Part shown: positions 1-12,424 of the stretch, piece after piece
Layout of the letters: the number at the start of each line of letters is the position of its first letter
Numbering within the stretch: the stretch's first letter is position 1
Assembly: GCF_050587525.1 (NCBI RefSeq)
Contig: NZ_JBOBFT010000001.1
Span: 1-64,000, forward strand
DNA length: 64,000 nucleotides
Direction: 5' to 3'
Origin: Plantibacter sp050587525
GTDB lineage: Bacteria > Actinomycetota > Actinomycetes > Actinomycetales > Microbacteriaceae
The notes under the pieces: generated by a model
Database searches by the model: none
Told to the model about the DNA's origin: nothing
The model's input: only the letters and a program-made list of their open reading frames with translations
Translations under genes and position numbers: made by a program

Positions 1-3
1 GAG

Positions 4-37
4 GCGGGTCCGGGGCGCGCCCGCGGCGCGGACCCGC
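4..37. terminator. GC-rich hairpin at the left edge
   Basis: Nine-base complementary arms (4-12 and 29-37) enclose a 16-base GC-only loop. No T-run follows. It may end transcription of a gene to the left of the window, but that gene is not visible. Confidence 0.3.
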
Positions 38-146
38 GGGCGCGCGAGCGCATCGCGCCGACACAAGGGAAGGCCAGGGGAAGGCCAGAGGAACGACGGA
101 GACGGAGCAGCGGCACGGGCGGCATGAAGCCGTCGGGGCGATGCCG

Positions 147-158
147 TAGGGTGTGCCC
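147..158 (+). promoter_or_regulatory. -10 box of a probable leaderless transcript (GH13 gene)
   Basis: TAGGGT at 147-152 lies exactly 6 nt before the ATG at 159. The same TANNNT-N6-start arrangement recurs before many genes here and favours the ATG over the in-frame GTG at 153. Confidence 0.6.
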
Positions 159-1961
159 ATGGATGCTGCATCGCCCACGCCGATCGACCGTCAGAACCCC
201 ACGAACACAGGCTCGGAATGGTGGCGGTCAGCCGTCATCTACCAGATCTATCCGCGCTCCTTCGCCGATGCGAACGGCGACGGCATCGGTGATCTCCCCG
301 GCATCACTGCACGCCTCGATTCCCTGCAGGACCTGGGCGTCGACGCCATCTGGCTCTCCCCCTTCATGACGAGCCCCCAGCGCGACGCCGGCTACGACGT
401 CGCCGACTACTGCGACGTCGACCCGCTCTTCGGAACACTCGCCGACTTCGATGCGATGACCACGGCAGCGCACGCACGCGGCATCCGCGTCATCGTCGAC
501 CTCGTCCCCAACCATTCCTCGAGCGACCACCGCTGGTTCCAGGAAGCCCTCGCGGCAGGCCCCGGTTCGGAGGAGCGCGCCCGCTACCTCTTCCGCGACG
601 GCAAGGGCGAGCACGGCGAGATCGCACCGAACAACTGGGACTCCGTCTTCGGCGGACCCGCGTGGACCCGCATCACGGAAGCCGATGGAACACCCGGCCA
701 GTGGTACCTCCACATCTTCGACTCGTCGCAGCCCGACTTCGACTGGAACAACGAGTGGGTGCGCGAACAGTTCCGCGGCATCCTCCGCTTCTGGCTGGAC
801 CGCGGGGTCGACGGCTTCCGCGTCGACGTCGCCCACGGCATGATCAAGGCCGAAGGGCTCCCCGATTACACGCCACCCGTTGCCGGCGGCAGCATGGGCG
901 GCGGAGCGGTCGTCGTGGACGCGGCGCACGTCGATGCCACGCTCGTCGGCGCATCCGGCAGCACACCGCCTGTCGGCCTCGAACCGCAGATCGACGCCAC
1001 CTGGCCCGAATCCGCTCCGTACTGGGGTCAGGACGGCGTCCACGAGATCTACCGCGACTGGCACGAGGTCCTCGCGGCGTACGACGGCGATCGCGTCCTG
1101 TGCGCCGAGGCGTGGGTCGACCCCCTCGAGAAGATGGCCCTGTGGGTGCGTCCGGACGAGATGCAGCAGGCGTTCAACTTCCCGTACCTGGAGACGCCGT
1201 GGAACGCGGCGGCGCTCCGACCGATCATCGATGAATCGATCCGCGCATTCGGCGCGGTGGGTGCGCCGAGCACGTGGGTGCTGTCGAACCACGACGTCGT
1301 CCGTCACGCATCCCGTCTCGCCCTCACGGCCGAGAATCCGCAGGGGCATGGCATCGGCCCGAAGTCGCCCGGCCAGCCGGTCCGCGAGGTCGGTCTGCGC
1401 CGTGCGCGTGCGGCGAGCTCGCTGATGTTCGCACTGCCGGGCGGAGCATACGTCTACCAGGGCGAGGAGCTCGGGCTGCCAGAGGTCATCGATCTCCCGG
1501 ACGACGCCCGTCAGGACCCGACGTGGTTCCGCACGAACCACGAACGCTACGGTCGTGACGGCTGCCGTGTGCCGATCCCGTGGGAGGCCGGCCACCCCGC
1601 GTACGGTTTCAACACGACGGGCGCCGCCTGGCTGCCGCAGCCGGACGACTGGAACGACTACGCCCGCGATGCGCAGTTCGAGGTCCCCGGTTCGACGCTC
1701 GAGCTGTACCGGACGCTCCTCCGTCTGCGACGTGAGCACACGCTCGGCCTCGGGGCGATCACGTGGCTCGACGGGCTGCCGGATGCGGTCGTCGCCCTCG
1801 CGAACGGCCCGGTGACGGTGCTCGCGAACACGGGCAATGAGCCGGTCGCTGTTCCGGAACGACTCCTCGAGACGGACGTCCTCGTTGCGAGCGGTCCGTT
1901 CGACGGTGCGACCGTTCCGGCCGACACGACGGTCTGGTTCGCGACGCCGACCGCCGGCTGA
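159..1961 (+). CDS. GH13 alpha-glucosidase / oligo-1,6-glucosidase family
   Basis: Cytosolic glycoside hydrolase of family GH13 (about 600 aa) that should release glucose from short alpha-glucans. All four GH13 regions are visible: DLVPNHSS near residue 115, GFRVDVAH with the nucleophile Asp near 223, CAEAW with the acid/base Glu near 317, and LSNHD near 379. The N-terminal WWRSAVIYQIYPRSF is typical of alpha-glucosidases. A Gly/Val/Ala-rich stretch at about residues 242-275 looks like an inserted loop in the barrel. The ATG at 159 is preferred because TAGGGT ends 6 nt upstream. It faces the trehalose operon convergently and probably recycles maltose or maltodextrin. The exact linkage specificity (1,4 or 1,6) cannot be read from sequence. 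Confidence 0.9.
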   Translation: MDAASPTPIDRQNPTNTGSEWWRSAVIYQIYPRSFADANGDGIGDLPGITARLDSLQDLGVDAIWLSPFMTSPQRDAGYDVADYCDVDPLFGTLADFDAMTTAAHARGIRVIVDLVPNHSSSDHRWFQEALAAGPGSEERARYLFRDGKGEHGEIAPNNWDSVFGGPAWTRITEADGTPGQWYLHIFDSSQPDFDWNNEWVREQFRGILRFWLDRGVDGFRVDVAHGMIKAEGLPDYTPPVAGGSMGGGAVVVDAAHVDATLVGASGSTPPVGLEPQIDATWPESAPYWGQDGVHEIYRDWHEVLAAYDGDRVLCAEAWVDPLEKMALWVRPDEMQQAFNFPYLETPWNAAALRPIIDESIRAFGAVGAPSTWVLSNHDVVRHASRLALTAENPQGHGIGPKSPGQPVREVGLRRARAASSLMFALPGGAYVYQGEELGLPEVIDLPDDARQDPTWFRTNHERYGRDGCRVPIPWEAGHPAYGFNTTGAAWLPQPDDWNDYARDAQFEVPGSTLELYRTLLRLRREHTLGLGAITWLDGLPDAVVALANGPVTVLANTGNEPVAVPERLLETDVLVASGPFDGATVPADTTVWFATPTAG

Positions 1962-1969
1962 TCGCTCCG

Positions 1970-2211
1970 CCCTTCGACAGGCTCAGGGACCGGGTTCCGA
2001 CTCCACCGTCCGGTCTCCGCGCTGATACCACCGGTCACTGAGCTCCACCGTCCGGTCACTGAGCCTGTCGAAGTGCACCCCATCGAGCACAACTCCTTCA
2101 ATTCCGACACAGGGCCGAACAACATCCCCGGAATTCCGCGGGTCCGCCCGCCGCCGAACACCGGATCGAAGGAGTTATGCTCCATCACCCTTCGACAGGC
2201 TCAGGGACCGG
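1970..2211. repeat. GAGCYYGTCGA hairpin repeats, three full copies
   Basis: Full 24-bp copies lie at 1970-1993, 2052-2075 and 2188-2211, with a truncated copy near 2030-2045. Two have CCCT/AGGG outer pairs and one has CACT/AGTG. They flank the larger palindrome at 2085-2182 in the gap between two convergent genes. Confidence 0.85.
2085..2182. repeat. CATAACTCCTTCGAT-type palindrome, copy 1
   Basis: A 98-bp imperfect palindrome. The left arm is 2085-2105 and the right arm 2163-2182; both carry the AACTCCTTC core. The centre holds CGGAATTCCGCGG, resembling the centre of the other copies (17233, 42726, 60575). It lies between convergent genes, so it may end transcription from both sides. Confidence 0.8.
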
Positions 2212-2214
2212 GCG

Positions 2215-4107
2215 TCACGGGACCAGGATCGCTACGGCGTGGGCGGCCAGACGAAGACCGGACGGAGCCGGCTCGACGACGCCGAACGACTCGCGCAGCG
2301 CATCGTGAGGCACCGCGATGTCGGCCACGACCGGCTCCGACCCGAAGTTCACGACGACCGTGGCGGACCCGCGCCGCACGATGAAGAGCCCCGTCGTGGC
2401 ATCGGCCGTCGCCGACGACTCCGCGAACACCGCACCCTCACGCGCCGAGAACGCCGGCACGCTGCGCCGCACCTCCACGATCCTGCGGTACCAGTCGAGC
2501 AGCACGGCATGGCGTCCAGACGCGAGCTCGTCCCAGTCGAGCACGGAACGACGGTAGGTCTCCGGGTCCTGCGGATCGGGCACCGACGCCTCATCCCACC
2601 CCATCCTGGCGAACTCCGCCTTCCGGCCCTTCGCCGTCGCCTCCCCCAGCTCCGCCTCCGGATGCGAGGTGAAGAACTGCCACGGCGTCGATGCGGCCCA
2701 CTCCTCCCCCATGAACAGCATGGGCGTGAACGGCCCGAGCAGCGTCAGTGCCGCGGCGATCGCGAGCTGCCCGTCGTCGAGCGTCGCAGCGAGGCGATCA
2801 CCGATCGCACGGTTGCCGATCTGGTCGTGGTTCTGGTTCGAGACGACGAGCCGCCACGGCGACGTCGCGTCCAGGTCGAGCGGGCGTCCGTGGTGCCGCT
2901 CCCGAAAGCTCGAATACGTGCCGTTGTGGAAGAAGCCCTCGTTCACGACCTTCGACAGAGCCCCGAGCGGCGCGAAGTCGGCGTAGTAGCCGCTCGTCTC
3001 TCCAGTCAGCGCGACGTGCAGGGCGTGGTGGAAGTCATCGCTCCACTGCGCGTCGAGGCCGTAGCCGCCTGCACCTCCCACACCGCCGGGACTGCGCGGG
3101 GTGATGAGCCGTGGGTCGTTGAGGTCTGACTCCGCGATGAGCGTCAACGGCCGGTCGACGGCATCGGACAACGCCTGGACCTCCGCCGCCAACTCCTCGA
3201 GCACGTGGGTTGCGCGTGAGTCGTGCAGGGCATGGACCGCATCGAGTCGCAGACCGTCCACACCGTACTCACCGAGCCACATGAGCGCGTTGTCGATGAT
3301 GTACCGCCGCACCTCATCGGAGTCCGGGCCGTCGAGATTGAGCCCTGAACCCCATGTGTTCCCCGCGCCGTCCGAGAGGTACGGGCCGAACCGGGGCAGG
3401 ACGTTGCCCGACGGCCCCAGATGGTTGTAGACGACGTCCTGGACGACCGCGAGGCCCCGCCGATGACAGGCGTCCACGAATCGCCGGTACCCGTCCGGGC
3501 CGCCGTACGCCTCGTGCACGGCGAACCAGAAGACGCCGTCATAGCCCCAGTTCCACACGCCGTTGAACGCGTTGACGGGGAGGAGCTCGACGGCGTCGAC
3601 ACCGATGGACACGAGGTGGTCGAGCCGTTCGATCGCGCCGTCGAAGGTGGCTGCGGGGGTGAACGTCCCGATGTGGAGCTCGTAGACGACGGCGCCCGTC
3701 AGGTCGCGGCCGAGCCATGCTGGACCGCCTTCGGCCGGTGCACCGGCGGCAGGTGCTCCGGCGGCCCGCGCCCACACCTGCGAACGCCCGTGGACACCAT
3801 CCGGCTGCCGACGTGAGCGCGGGTCAGCGAAGGGTCCCTCGCCGTCGACGACGTAGGCGTACCGGTCCCCCGCGGCCGCGACGATCGGCAACCCGTCGAC
3901 GAGTGCAACCCACCAGCCATCGCGTCCGTCGGCGCGGCCCGTGTCGCGGACCATCGGGATGCGCTCCGCTTGCGCGACCGGGTCGACATCCGCAGGACCG
4001 CCGAGCGCGAGCTCCAGATCGACCCCTGCTGCGTCGGGCGCCCACACGGGGAAGCCGTCCGGAACCGTGGTGACGATGCGATCGGCGGGAGGCGGGAGTG
4101 CTGTCAT
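2215..4107 (-). CDS. treZ: Malto-oligosyltrehalose trehalohydrolase TreZ
   Basis: Last step of the TreY-TreZ route: hydrolysis of the maltooligosyl-trehalose bond to release free trehalose in the cytosol. The 630-aa protein has an N-terminal carbohydrate-binding beta-domain followed by a GH13 barrel. Motifs seen are VVYNHLGPSGN, DGLRLDAVHAL with the nucleophile Asp, LIAESDLN with the acid Glu, and SNQNHDQIGNR. FMGEEWAASTPWQFF and the following loop are typical of TreZ. The ATG overlaps the treY stop by 4 bp (ATGA), so the two are translationally coupled in the order glgX-treY-treZ. The length is slightly above the usual 580-600. The stop codon lies directly beside a dispersed repeat copy. Confidence 0.95.
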   Translation of the reverse strand: MTALPPPADRIVTTVPDGFPVWAPDAAGVDLELALGGPADVDPVAQAERIPMVRDTGRADGRDGWWVALVDGLPIVAAAGDRYAYVVDGEGPFADPRSRRQPDGVHGRSQVWARAAGAPAAGAPAEGGPAWLGRDLTGAVVYELHIGTFTPAATFDGAIERLDHLVSIGVDAVELLPVNAFNGVWNWGYDGVFWFAVHEAYGGPDGYRRFVDACHRRGLAVVQDVVYNHLGPSGNVLPRFGPYLSDGAGNTWGSGLNLDGPDSDEVRRYIIDNALMWLGEYGVDGLRLDAVHALHDSRATHVLEELAAEVQALSDAVDRPLTLIAESDLNDPRLITPRSPGGVGGAGGYGLDAQWSDDFHHALHVALTGETSGYYADFAPLGALSKVVNEGFFHNGTYSSFRERHHGRPLDLDATSPWRLVVSNQNHDQIGNRAIGDRLAATLDDGQLAIAAALTLLGPFTPMLFMGEEWAASTPWQFFTSHPEAELGEATAKGRKAEFARMGWDEASVPDPQDPETYRRSVLDWDELASGRHAVLLDWYRRIVEVRRSVPAFSAREGAVFAESSATADATTGLFIVRRGSATVVVNFGSEPVVADIAVPHDALRESFGVVEPAPSGLRLAAHAVAILVP

Positions 4108-6670
4108 TCGATGTGTTCCGTTCTGCCGCCCGTGTCGGGTTCGGCTTCGATGTCCGTACCGGTGTCGATGTCCGTACCGGTCCCGGCGGTCTGGGCGCCA
4201 CCGTCGTCGACCGTCAGCACCGCGACGGGATAGCGGGCGAGCAGCGAGGCGACCGAGATCATCCGCCCGCCGCCTTCCAGAGCGTCACCGCGGTCGGTCC
4301 CGACGGTCGATCCGGTGATCACGTCGACGAGCACTCCGTTCGGCACTTGCACGGTCGTCCCGCGCCAGCCGCCGGCTTCGGTGAGCCGATGCGAGAGCCG
4401 CGTCGCGACGGTCACGACGCCGCCGCGGGAGAACGCGACGACGTGCTCGGCGGCCGGCCCGCGCGACAGGAGCGGCTCGTACCCGGTGAAGCGTTCCGGG
4501 TGGTCGCGGCGCAACCTGAGCACCCGGGAGGTCACGAGCAGTTTCGCCGCCCCGTCGAGATCTCCTTCGAGTGAGGGCAGCCAGCCCGCGTCGAGGCGGC
4601 CGAGCAGGCGTCGGCGGCTCTCGAAATCGACCGGCCGACGGTTGTCCGGGTCGACGAGCGACCGGTCCCACAGCTCCGAGCCCTGATACACGTCCGGAAC
4701 ACCGGGCATCGTCAGCTGGATCGCCTTCGCGCACAGGGCGTTCGACCGTCCGGCGGCGTCCAGCTCGCCGACGGCTGCAGCGACCGCCGCGTACGCGCGA
4801 CGACGATCGAAGACGGCGTCGACGCTCGCGTGCAGCTGCGCCTCGAACGCGGTGTCCGGATCGATCCAGCTCGTGGCATCGCCCGCCTCCCGTGCGGCCT
4901 TCTCGGCGTACGCGTGGAGTCGTTGCCGACTGATCGGCCATGCTCCCACGACTGCCTGCCAGAGCAGCTGTTCGAGTGCACGATCCGGGAAGCCGATGGC
5001 GCCGTGCAGCGTCGCGACCGTCTCCGCCCAGCGCTCCGGCTGTTCGGAGATCGCGCTGATCCGCGCACGGACGTCCTCGCTGCGTTTCGTGTCGTGCGTG
5101 CTGAGGGTCGTGAGCGATGCCGGCCAGGACTCCTGCCGGACGAGCTGTCGCCGATGGAACGCGGCCTGGTCGATCGCGAACTCGGCTGGATCCGCTCCCA
5201 CCTCGGTGAGTGAGGTGAGCGCCGTGAACCGGTAGAACGCGGTGTCCTCGACGCCCTTCGCCATGACCATGCCGGAGGTCTGTTGGAACCGGATCGCGAT
5301 CGGGTCCTCCGGGTCGCGCAGACGGACGGCGAGCGCGTTGATGGGTTCGGACAGTTCCGGACGGGTGCCGACGGCCGAGCGGATGGCCTCCTCCGGCCGA
5401 TCCGCGCCCTCCGGCAGGTAGCTCCGATAGACCGGGAACGCGGCGAGCAGTTCGGCGAGCGCATCGATGACGACGTCGTCGGGGAACGCTGGCTCGGGAT
5501 CTGCGGCACGGGCGAGACGCGCGAGCCGCCGCACTTCGGAGCCGAGGATGCCGTCGGCGATCGCGCGCTTGGTCCCGTGGACGAGCGTCTCCCACACCTG
5601 GCGGGTCTGTCCGGTCGATGCGACCTGTCCGGTCGATGCAGCCGCCGACGAGCCGACGAGCGATGCCGCCCCACCGATGCCGGCGAGCCGTCCGAGGGCA
5701 TCACGCGCCGACGGGTCCACGAAGAGGCGGTCGACGTCGCCGAGCGCGTCGTAGCCCGTCGTCCCCGCGGTCGCCCAGTCGGAGGGGAGCGCTTCGTCGC
5801 CCTCGAGGATCTTCTCGACCCACACCGGTGCACCGCCGGTGAGCCCGGCGAGGCGTTCCAGGTACCCGGCCGGATCCTGCAGCCCGTCGGGGTGGTCGAC
5901 GCGGAGGCCGTCGGCGAGCCCGTGCTCGAACCAGCGGCGGATCTCGACGTGCGAGTCGTCGAACACGTCGGGGAGTTCGACGCGGATGCCGGCGAGCGAG
6001 TTGACCGCGAAGAACCGGCGGTAGTTGAGCTCGGTGTCGGCCCGCCGCCAGTTGACGAGTTCGTAGTGCTGGCGGTCGTGCACCTCCTGCGCTGAGGCGC
6101 CGTCGTCCGCGCTCCCCGGCGCGATCGGGAATCGGTGGTCGTAGTAGGCGAGCGCACCGTCGACGAGCTCGAGCGCATCGAGTTCGCCTGCCCCGTGGCC
6201 GTCGCCGTCGCCGAGCACCGGCAGCCGGACCCGGCCACCGCCCGCTTCCCAGTCGATGTCGAACGCGTGGGCCGTGGGCGAATCCTGCCCCAGTCGCAGG
6301 AGCTCCCACCACCACGCGTTCTCCTTCGGCGTGGCGACGCCCATGTGGTTCGGGACGATGTCGATGAGCACGCCGAGCCCGGCGTCGTGCGCCGCGGCGG
6401 ACAGGGCCTCGAGCCCCGCCTCGCCGCCGCGTGCCGCATCGATCCCCCGATGGTCGACGACGTCGTAGCCATGCGTCGATCCCGGCTCGGCCGGCAGCAC
6501 GGGCGAGAGGTACACCCAGCCGACGCCGAGGTCCTGCAGGTAGTCAACGATGCCCGCCGCGTCCTGCAGCGTGAAGTCCGCGGTCAGCTGGAGCCGGTAC
6601 GTGGACGTCGGGACGGCTGTCCGAGCGGCCGTCGGACCGGCCGTCGGAATCGGCTCAGGAGCGCCCGTGC

Positions 6671-6674
<4 letters not shown>
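4104..6674 (-). CDS. treY: Malto-oligosyltrehalose synthase TreY
   Basis: Intramolecular transglucosylase that turns the reducing-end glucose of maltodextrin into an alpha,alpha-1,1-linked trehalose unit. The 856-aa protein has the characteristic N-terminus STYRLQL, VYLSPVLPAEPGSTHGYDVVD, DIVPNHMGVA, DGLRVDHPDGLQDP with the catalytic Asp, and WVEKILEGDE with the acid Glu. A Ser/Thr/Gly-rich insert near residues 345-360 carries a short ASTGQ duplication. The start is GTG at 6674, overlapping the glgX stop by 4 bp (GTGA); the stop overlaps treZ by 4 bp. This tight coupling matches the TreXYZ operons of many Actinobacteria. Confidence 0.95.
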
Positions 6675-8788
<2,114 letters not shown>

Positions 8789-9037
8789 GGCGCCCTTTCA
8801 CTCGGAGCGGACCGGACGACCACAGGTGCGATCGAACGGGCGGTCACTGCTGGATGATGCCAGCATGCACCACCAAGGCCTCGCAGTCACGAGGTGGGGC
8901 GGGGATTGTCTGCGGATCGTCGTCCTGGTAAGCGCTGCCAGAGTCGCAGGAGGTCGATCGCCTGAGGCGGGTCGAGGACCTGCCGGACGGCGTGGCGGCA
9001 CGCGGTCGCCGACCCGGGCGACCTGCCGATGGAGCGG

Positions 9038-10231
9038 TCAGCCGCGGAACAGGAGCGTCGCGACGACGCCGAGCACGATGCCGACGACGCCGGAGCCGAC
9101 CGCGATGAGGGTCGCGATGCGCGGGGGCACACCACGGTCCGCGGCGGCACGGGAACGTGCACGCACACGACGCCCGCGACGGATCCGCGACGCCGACCAG
9201 ATCTCCCGCAACGAGGTCGCGACCTCGTGCGCCATGGGCCGCTGGGAGGGGTCGCGCGACGTCATCGACGACAGGAGCGGATGCCAGGCGGCCGGAAGAT
9301 CAGCAGGGATGACGGGGTCGCGGTGGAGGCGTGCGACGGCGGCTTCGACGACGGTGCCGTCGAACTCGCGACGACCGGTGAGTGCCTCCAGCAGCAGGAG
9401 ACCGAGCGAGTACACGTCGCTCTCCGCGCCGATCGGGCCGCCGTTGACCTGCTCGGGCGAGAGGTACGAGGCCGTGCCGACGAGGAGGTCGGTGTTCGTG
9501 AGCCTGGAGCCGCCGATGAAGTGCGCGATGCCGAAGTCGGAGAGCTTCGCGAGGTTCGCGTGGCCGAACGCCGAGACATCGCTGAAGAGGACGTTCTCCG
9601 GCTTCACGTCGCGGTGCACGATCGACTTGCTGTGGATGAACGCGAGCGCGTCCGCGAGCTGCGAGCCGAGCGCGGCGGCGTCGCGCGGGAGCATCGGTCC
9701 CTCCTCCAGCCGGTCGGCGAGGGTCGCGCCCGGGATGTACTCCATCACGAGGAAGCGGTGCTCGACGCCGCGGTGCAGGATCGATCCTGAGTCGTAGAGT
9801 TCTACGAGTCCCGGATGGCGGAGCTCGCCGAGGAGCCGGATCTCGCGTTCTTGGCGGAGGCGGTCGTTCGCCGTCGCGGTCTCGTCGCGGAACAGTTTCA
9901 CGGCGACTTCGCGCGCGAGGAGCGCATCGGTCGCCCGGTACACGTTGGCGGTCCCGCCCACGCCGAGCCGGTCGCCCAAGCGGTACCGGCCGTTCGAGAG
10001 GCTGGGGGCGCTCGCGTCCTCGGTGCCGACACCGACCGCGAATTCGATGGACTCGCCGGAGCCGACGAAGCCCAGGAGGTCGTCCGGGCCGTCCGGGACT
10101 GCCGCGTGGTCCCCCGTGTACCGTCCGGAGCGGTCGCCGGTCCGGCCGGCCCGATCGCTCGTTCGGCGCGCGGAACCGGCCGCCGATGCTTCGGCTGCGC
10201 CTGCCTCGGGTTCCGGGGCGGTTTCGGTCAC
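9038..10231 (-). CDS. Membrane-anchored Ser/Thr protein kinase (Hanks type)
   Basis: Eukaryotic-like Ser/Thr kinase with a cytosolic N-terminal catalytic domain. The glycine loop GVGGTANVYRA, the ATP lysine in REVAVKLF, HRDVKPENVLF, DFGIAHF and GTASYLSPEQ are all present, so it should be active. After the kinase comes an Arg/Ala-rich juxtamembrane stretch and one C-terminal membrane helix (IATLIAVGSGVVGIVLGVVATLLF) that ends three residues before the stop. It therefore has no PASTA or other external sensor. GTG at 10231 is chosen because GAGGAG lies 8 nt upstream; an in-frame GTG at 10309 would add 26 residues. It is transcribed away from poxB. Its substrates are unknown. Confidence 0.9.
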   Translation of the reverse strand: MTETAPEPEAGAAEASAAGSARRTSDRAGRTGDRSGRYTGDHAAVPDGPDDLLGFVGSGESIEFAVGVGTEDASAPSLSNGRYRLGDRLGVGGTANVYRATDALLAREVAVKLFRDETATANDRLRQEREIRLLGELRHPGLVELYDSGSILHRGVEHRFLVMEYIPGATLADRLEEGPMLPRDAAALGSQLADALAFIHSKSIVHRDVKPENVLFSDVSAFGHANLAKLSDFGIAHFIGGSRLTNTDLLVGTASYLSPEQVNGGPIGAESDVYSLGLLLLEALTGRREFDGTVVEAAVARLHRDPVIPADLPAAWHPLLSSMTSRDPSQRPMAHEVATSLREIWSASRIRRGRRVRARSRAAADRGVPPRIATLIAVGSGVVGIVLGVVATLLFRG

Positions 10232-10515
10232 GGCGTGCTCCTCGCGGGGTTCGATGGTGCGGTCTGGTGGCCGCCCCTCCGCGTTTCGGCAGGCTGTTCC
10301 ATCAACCACCGTACGTTCCGATGCTGTTTCGCGCTATTCGACAGGCGAGGGTTGATCAGACGCGACGCGACTGCTACCGCGTCCGACACCTGCCTGGCAA
10401 CCCCGTGCGAGGGCGGCCGGTCGGGTTGCGCCGCACCCGCCGCAGCGGAAGCATGGGAGGCGATGCGGCTCCGGCATCCGTCCGTCTGCCGCTCCACCAG
10501 TCGCAGGGGAGAACC

Positions 10516-12249
10516 ATGGCCACGGTCGCGGAAACAGTCGTCGCAACACTCAAGGCGAGCGGGGTGAAACGGGTCTACGGGATCCCCGGCGACTCGCTCA
10601 ACGGTTTCACGGACGCGTTGCGGATCGACGGCGACCTCGATTGGGTGCACGTCCGCCACGAGGAGGCCGCAGCCCTCGCCGCCGCCGCCGAAGCGGAACT
10701 CACGGGCGAGCTCGCCGTGACCGCCGCGAGCTGTGGGCCAGGCAACCTGCACCTCATCAACGGCCTGTACGACGCCAACCGCTCGCGCGTGCCCGTCCTC
10801 GCCATCGCCGCGCACATCCCGAGCTCGGAGATCGGCAGCACCTACTTCCAGGAGACGCACCCGCAGGACCTCTTCCGCGAGTGCAGCGTCTACGTCGAGC
10901 TCGTCTCGATCCCCGAACAGTTGCCGCGCGTCCTCGAGATCGCGATGCGCACGGCCGTCGAACGTCGCGGAGTCGCCGTCATCGTCGTGCCCGGCGATGT
11001 GATGCTGCAGCAGGCGGTCTCGACGGCCGCCTCCGTCATCCGCGCCGCGTCACCGCGCATCCTGCCGTCCGAGGACGAGCTGACACGCGCCGCCACGATC
11101 CTGAACGGCGCCAAGAAGGTCACGATCCTCGCCGGTGCGGGGACCGCTGGCGCGCACGCCCAGCTCGTCGCCGCAGCCGACGCCCTCGCGGCGCCGATCG
11201 TCCACGCCCTCCGCGGCAAGGAGCACGTCGAGTACGACAACCCGTTCGACGTCGGGATGACCGGACTCCTCGGGTTCTCGAGCGGCTATCGGGCGATGCT
11301 GTCCTGCGACGTCCTCCTGATGCTCGGCACCGACTTCCCCTACCCGCAGTTCTACCCGGACAAGGCGACCGTCATCCAGGTCGACGTCCGCGGCGAGCAG
11401 ATCGGGCGGCGGCATCCGGTCGACCTCGCGCTCGTCGGAAGTGTCAAGGACACACTCGACGCGCTCCTCCCGAAGCTGCAGCACAGCACCGACCGCAAGC
11501 ACCTCGACGACGCCGTCAAGCACTACACGAAGACGCGGAAGGGGCTCGACGAGCTCGCGACGGCCGACCACGACGACCAGCCGATCCACCCGCAGTACCT
11601 CGCGAAGGTCGTGAACGACATGGCGTCGGACGACGCCGTGTTCATCCCCGACGTCGGCTCGCCCGTCGTCTGGGCGTCCCGCTACCTCACGATGAACGGC
11701 AGACGTCGACTCATCGGCTCGTTCAGCCACGGCACGATGGCGAACGCGGTCCCGCACGCGATCGGCGCGCAGGCATCGCACCCGGGTCGTCAGGTCGTCG
11801 CGCTCTCCGGCGACGGCGGGCTGACGATGCTGCTGGGCGAGCTCATCACCCTCACGCAGAACAAGCTGCCGGTGAAGATCGTCGTGTTCAACAACTCCTC
11901 GCTCAACTTCGTCGAACTCGAGATGAAGGCGGCCGGGTTCGTGAACTACGGCACCGAACTCGTGAACCCGGACTTCGCGAGGCTGGCCGAGGCGATGGGG
12001 ATCCACGGCGAACGCGTCGAACGCGCGAGCGATGTGGAGGGCGCGATCAAGCGGGCCTTCGCACATGACGGCCCCGCGCTCGTCGACGTCGTGACCGCCC
12101 GTCAGGAGCTGTCGGTGCCGCCCGCGATCACGGCGGAGCAGGTGAAGGGCTTCACGCTCTACGCGCTGCGCACGGTCATGTCCGGGCGCGGCGACGAACT
12201 CCTCGACCTCGCGAACACGAACATCCTGCGTCGTCTGACCAGTCGCTGA
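10516..12249 (+). CDS. poxB: Pyruvate:quinone oxidoreductase (pyruvate oxidase, PoxB-like)
   Basis: ThDP- and FAD-dependent enzyme that converts pyruvate to acetate and CO2 and passes electrons to the quinone pool at the membrane. At 577 aa it is close to the usual PoxB length. The N-terminal PYR domain has YGIPGDSLNG and the catalytic Glu in RHEEAAALAA. The middle FAD domain spans about residues 190-340. The C-terminal ThDP motif starts at GDGGLTMLLGE and ends in NN. The C-terminal tail FTLYALRTVMSGRGDELLDLA corresponds to the lipid-sensing region of PoxB. ATG at 10516 follows a good Shine-Dalgarno (GGGGAG). Its electron acceptor would be menaquinone, whose pathway lies in this same window. 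Confidence 0.93.
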   Translation: MATVAETVVATLKASGVKRVYGIPGDSLNGFTDALRIDGDLDWVHVRHEEAAALAAAAEAELTGELAVTAASCGPGNLHLINGLYDANRSRVPVLAIAAHIPSSEIGSTYFQETHPQDLFRECSVYVELVSIPEQLPRVLEIAMRTAVERRGVAVIVVPGDVMLQQAVSTAASVIRAASPRILPSEDELTRAATILNGAKKVTILAGAGTAGAHAQLVAAADALAAPIVHALRGKEHVEYDNPFDVGMTGLLGFSSGYRAMLSCDVLLMLGTDFPYPQFYPDKATVIQVDVRGEQIGRRHPVDLALVGSVKDTLDALLPKLQHSTDRKHLDDAVKHYTKTRKGLDELATADHDDQPIHPQYLAKVVNDMASDDAVFIPDVGSPVVWASRYLTMNGRRRLIGSFSHGTMANAVPHAIGAQASHPGRQVVALSGDGGLTMLLGELITLTQNKLPVKIVVFNNSSLNFVELEMKAAGFVNYGTELVNPDFARLAEAMGIHGERVERASDVEGAIKRAFAHDGPALVDVVTARQELSVPPAITAEQVKGFTLYALRTVMSGRGDELLDLANTNILRRLTSR

Positions 12250-12277
12250 GCCGCACTCCGGTCACTGTGCCGCCGCT

Positions 12278-12387
12278 CCGGTCACTGAGCCTGTCGAAGT
12301 GCCCCCGAACCACCCCACCGGTCACTGAGCCTGTCGAAGTGTCCCCTCCCCCGAACCGCCCCACCGGTCACTGAACTTCTCGAAGTG
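12278..12387. repeat. GAGCYYGTCGA hairpin repeats, tandem in one orientation
   Basis: Copies at 12278-12301 and 12318-12341 (CACT/AGTG type) and a diverged copy at 12364-12387 follow poxB. A truncated copy lies at about 12258. All point the same way, with spacers of 16-22 bp. Confidence 0.85.
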
Positions 12388-12424
12388 CGAGAACATCCCG
12401 CCTGTTCGGGTGTTGGATGGAGGC

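Noticed and set aside
10186..10515. N-terminal extension of PoxB of about 110 residues
   Set aside because: The extension has no similarity to the family and the ATG at 10516 has a good Shine-Dalgarno and the expected length.
12250..12424. Hairpin repeats as simple rho-independent terminators
   Set aside because: No T-run follows, copies occur in divergent gaps and inside menD, and they vary in number; termination may be a side effect for some copies.
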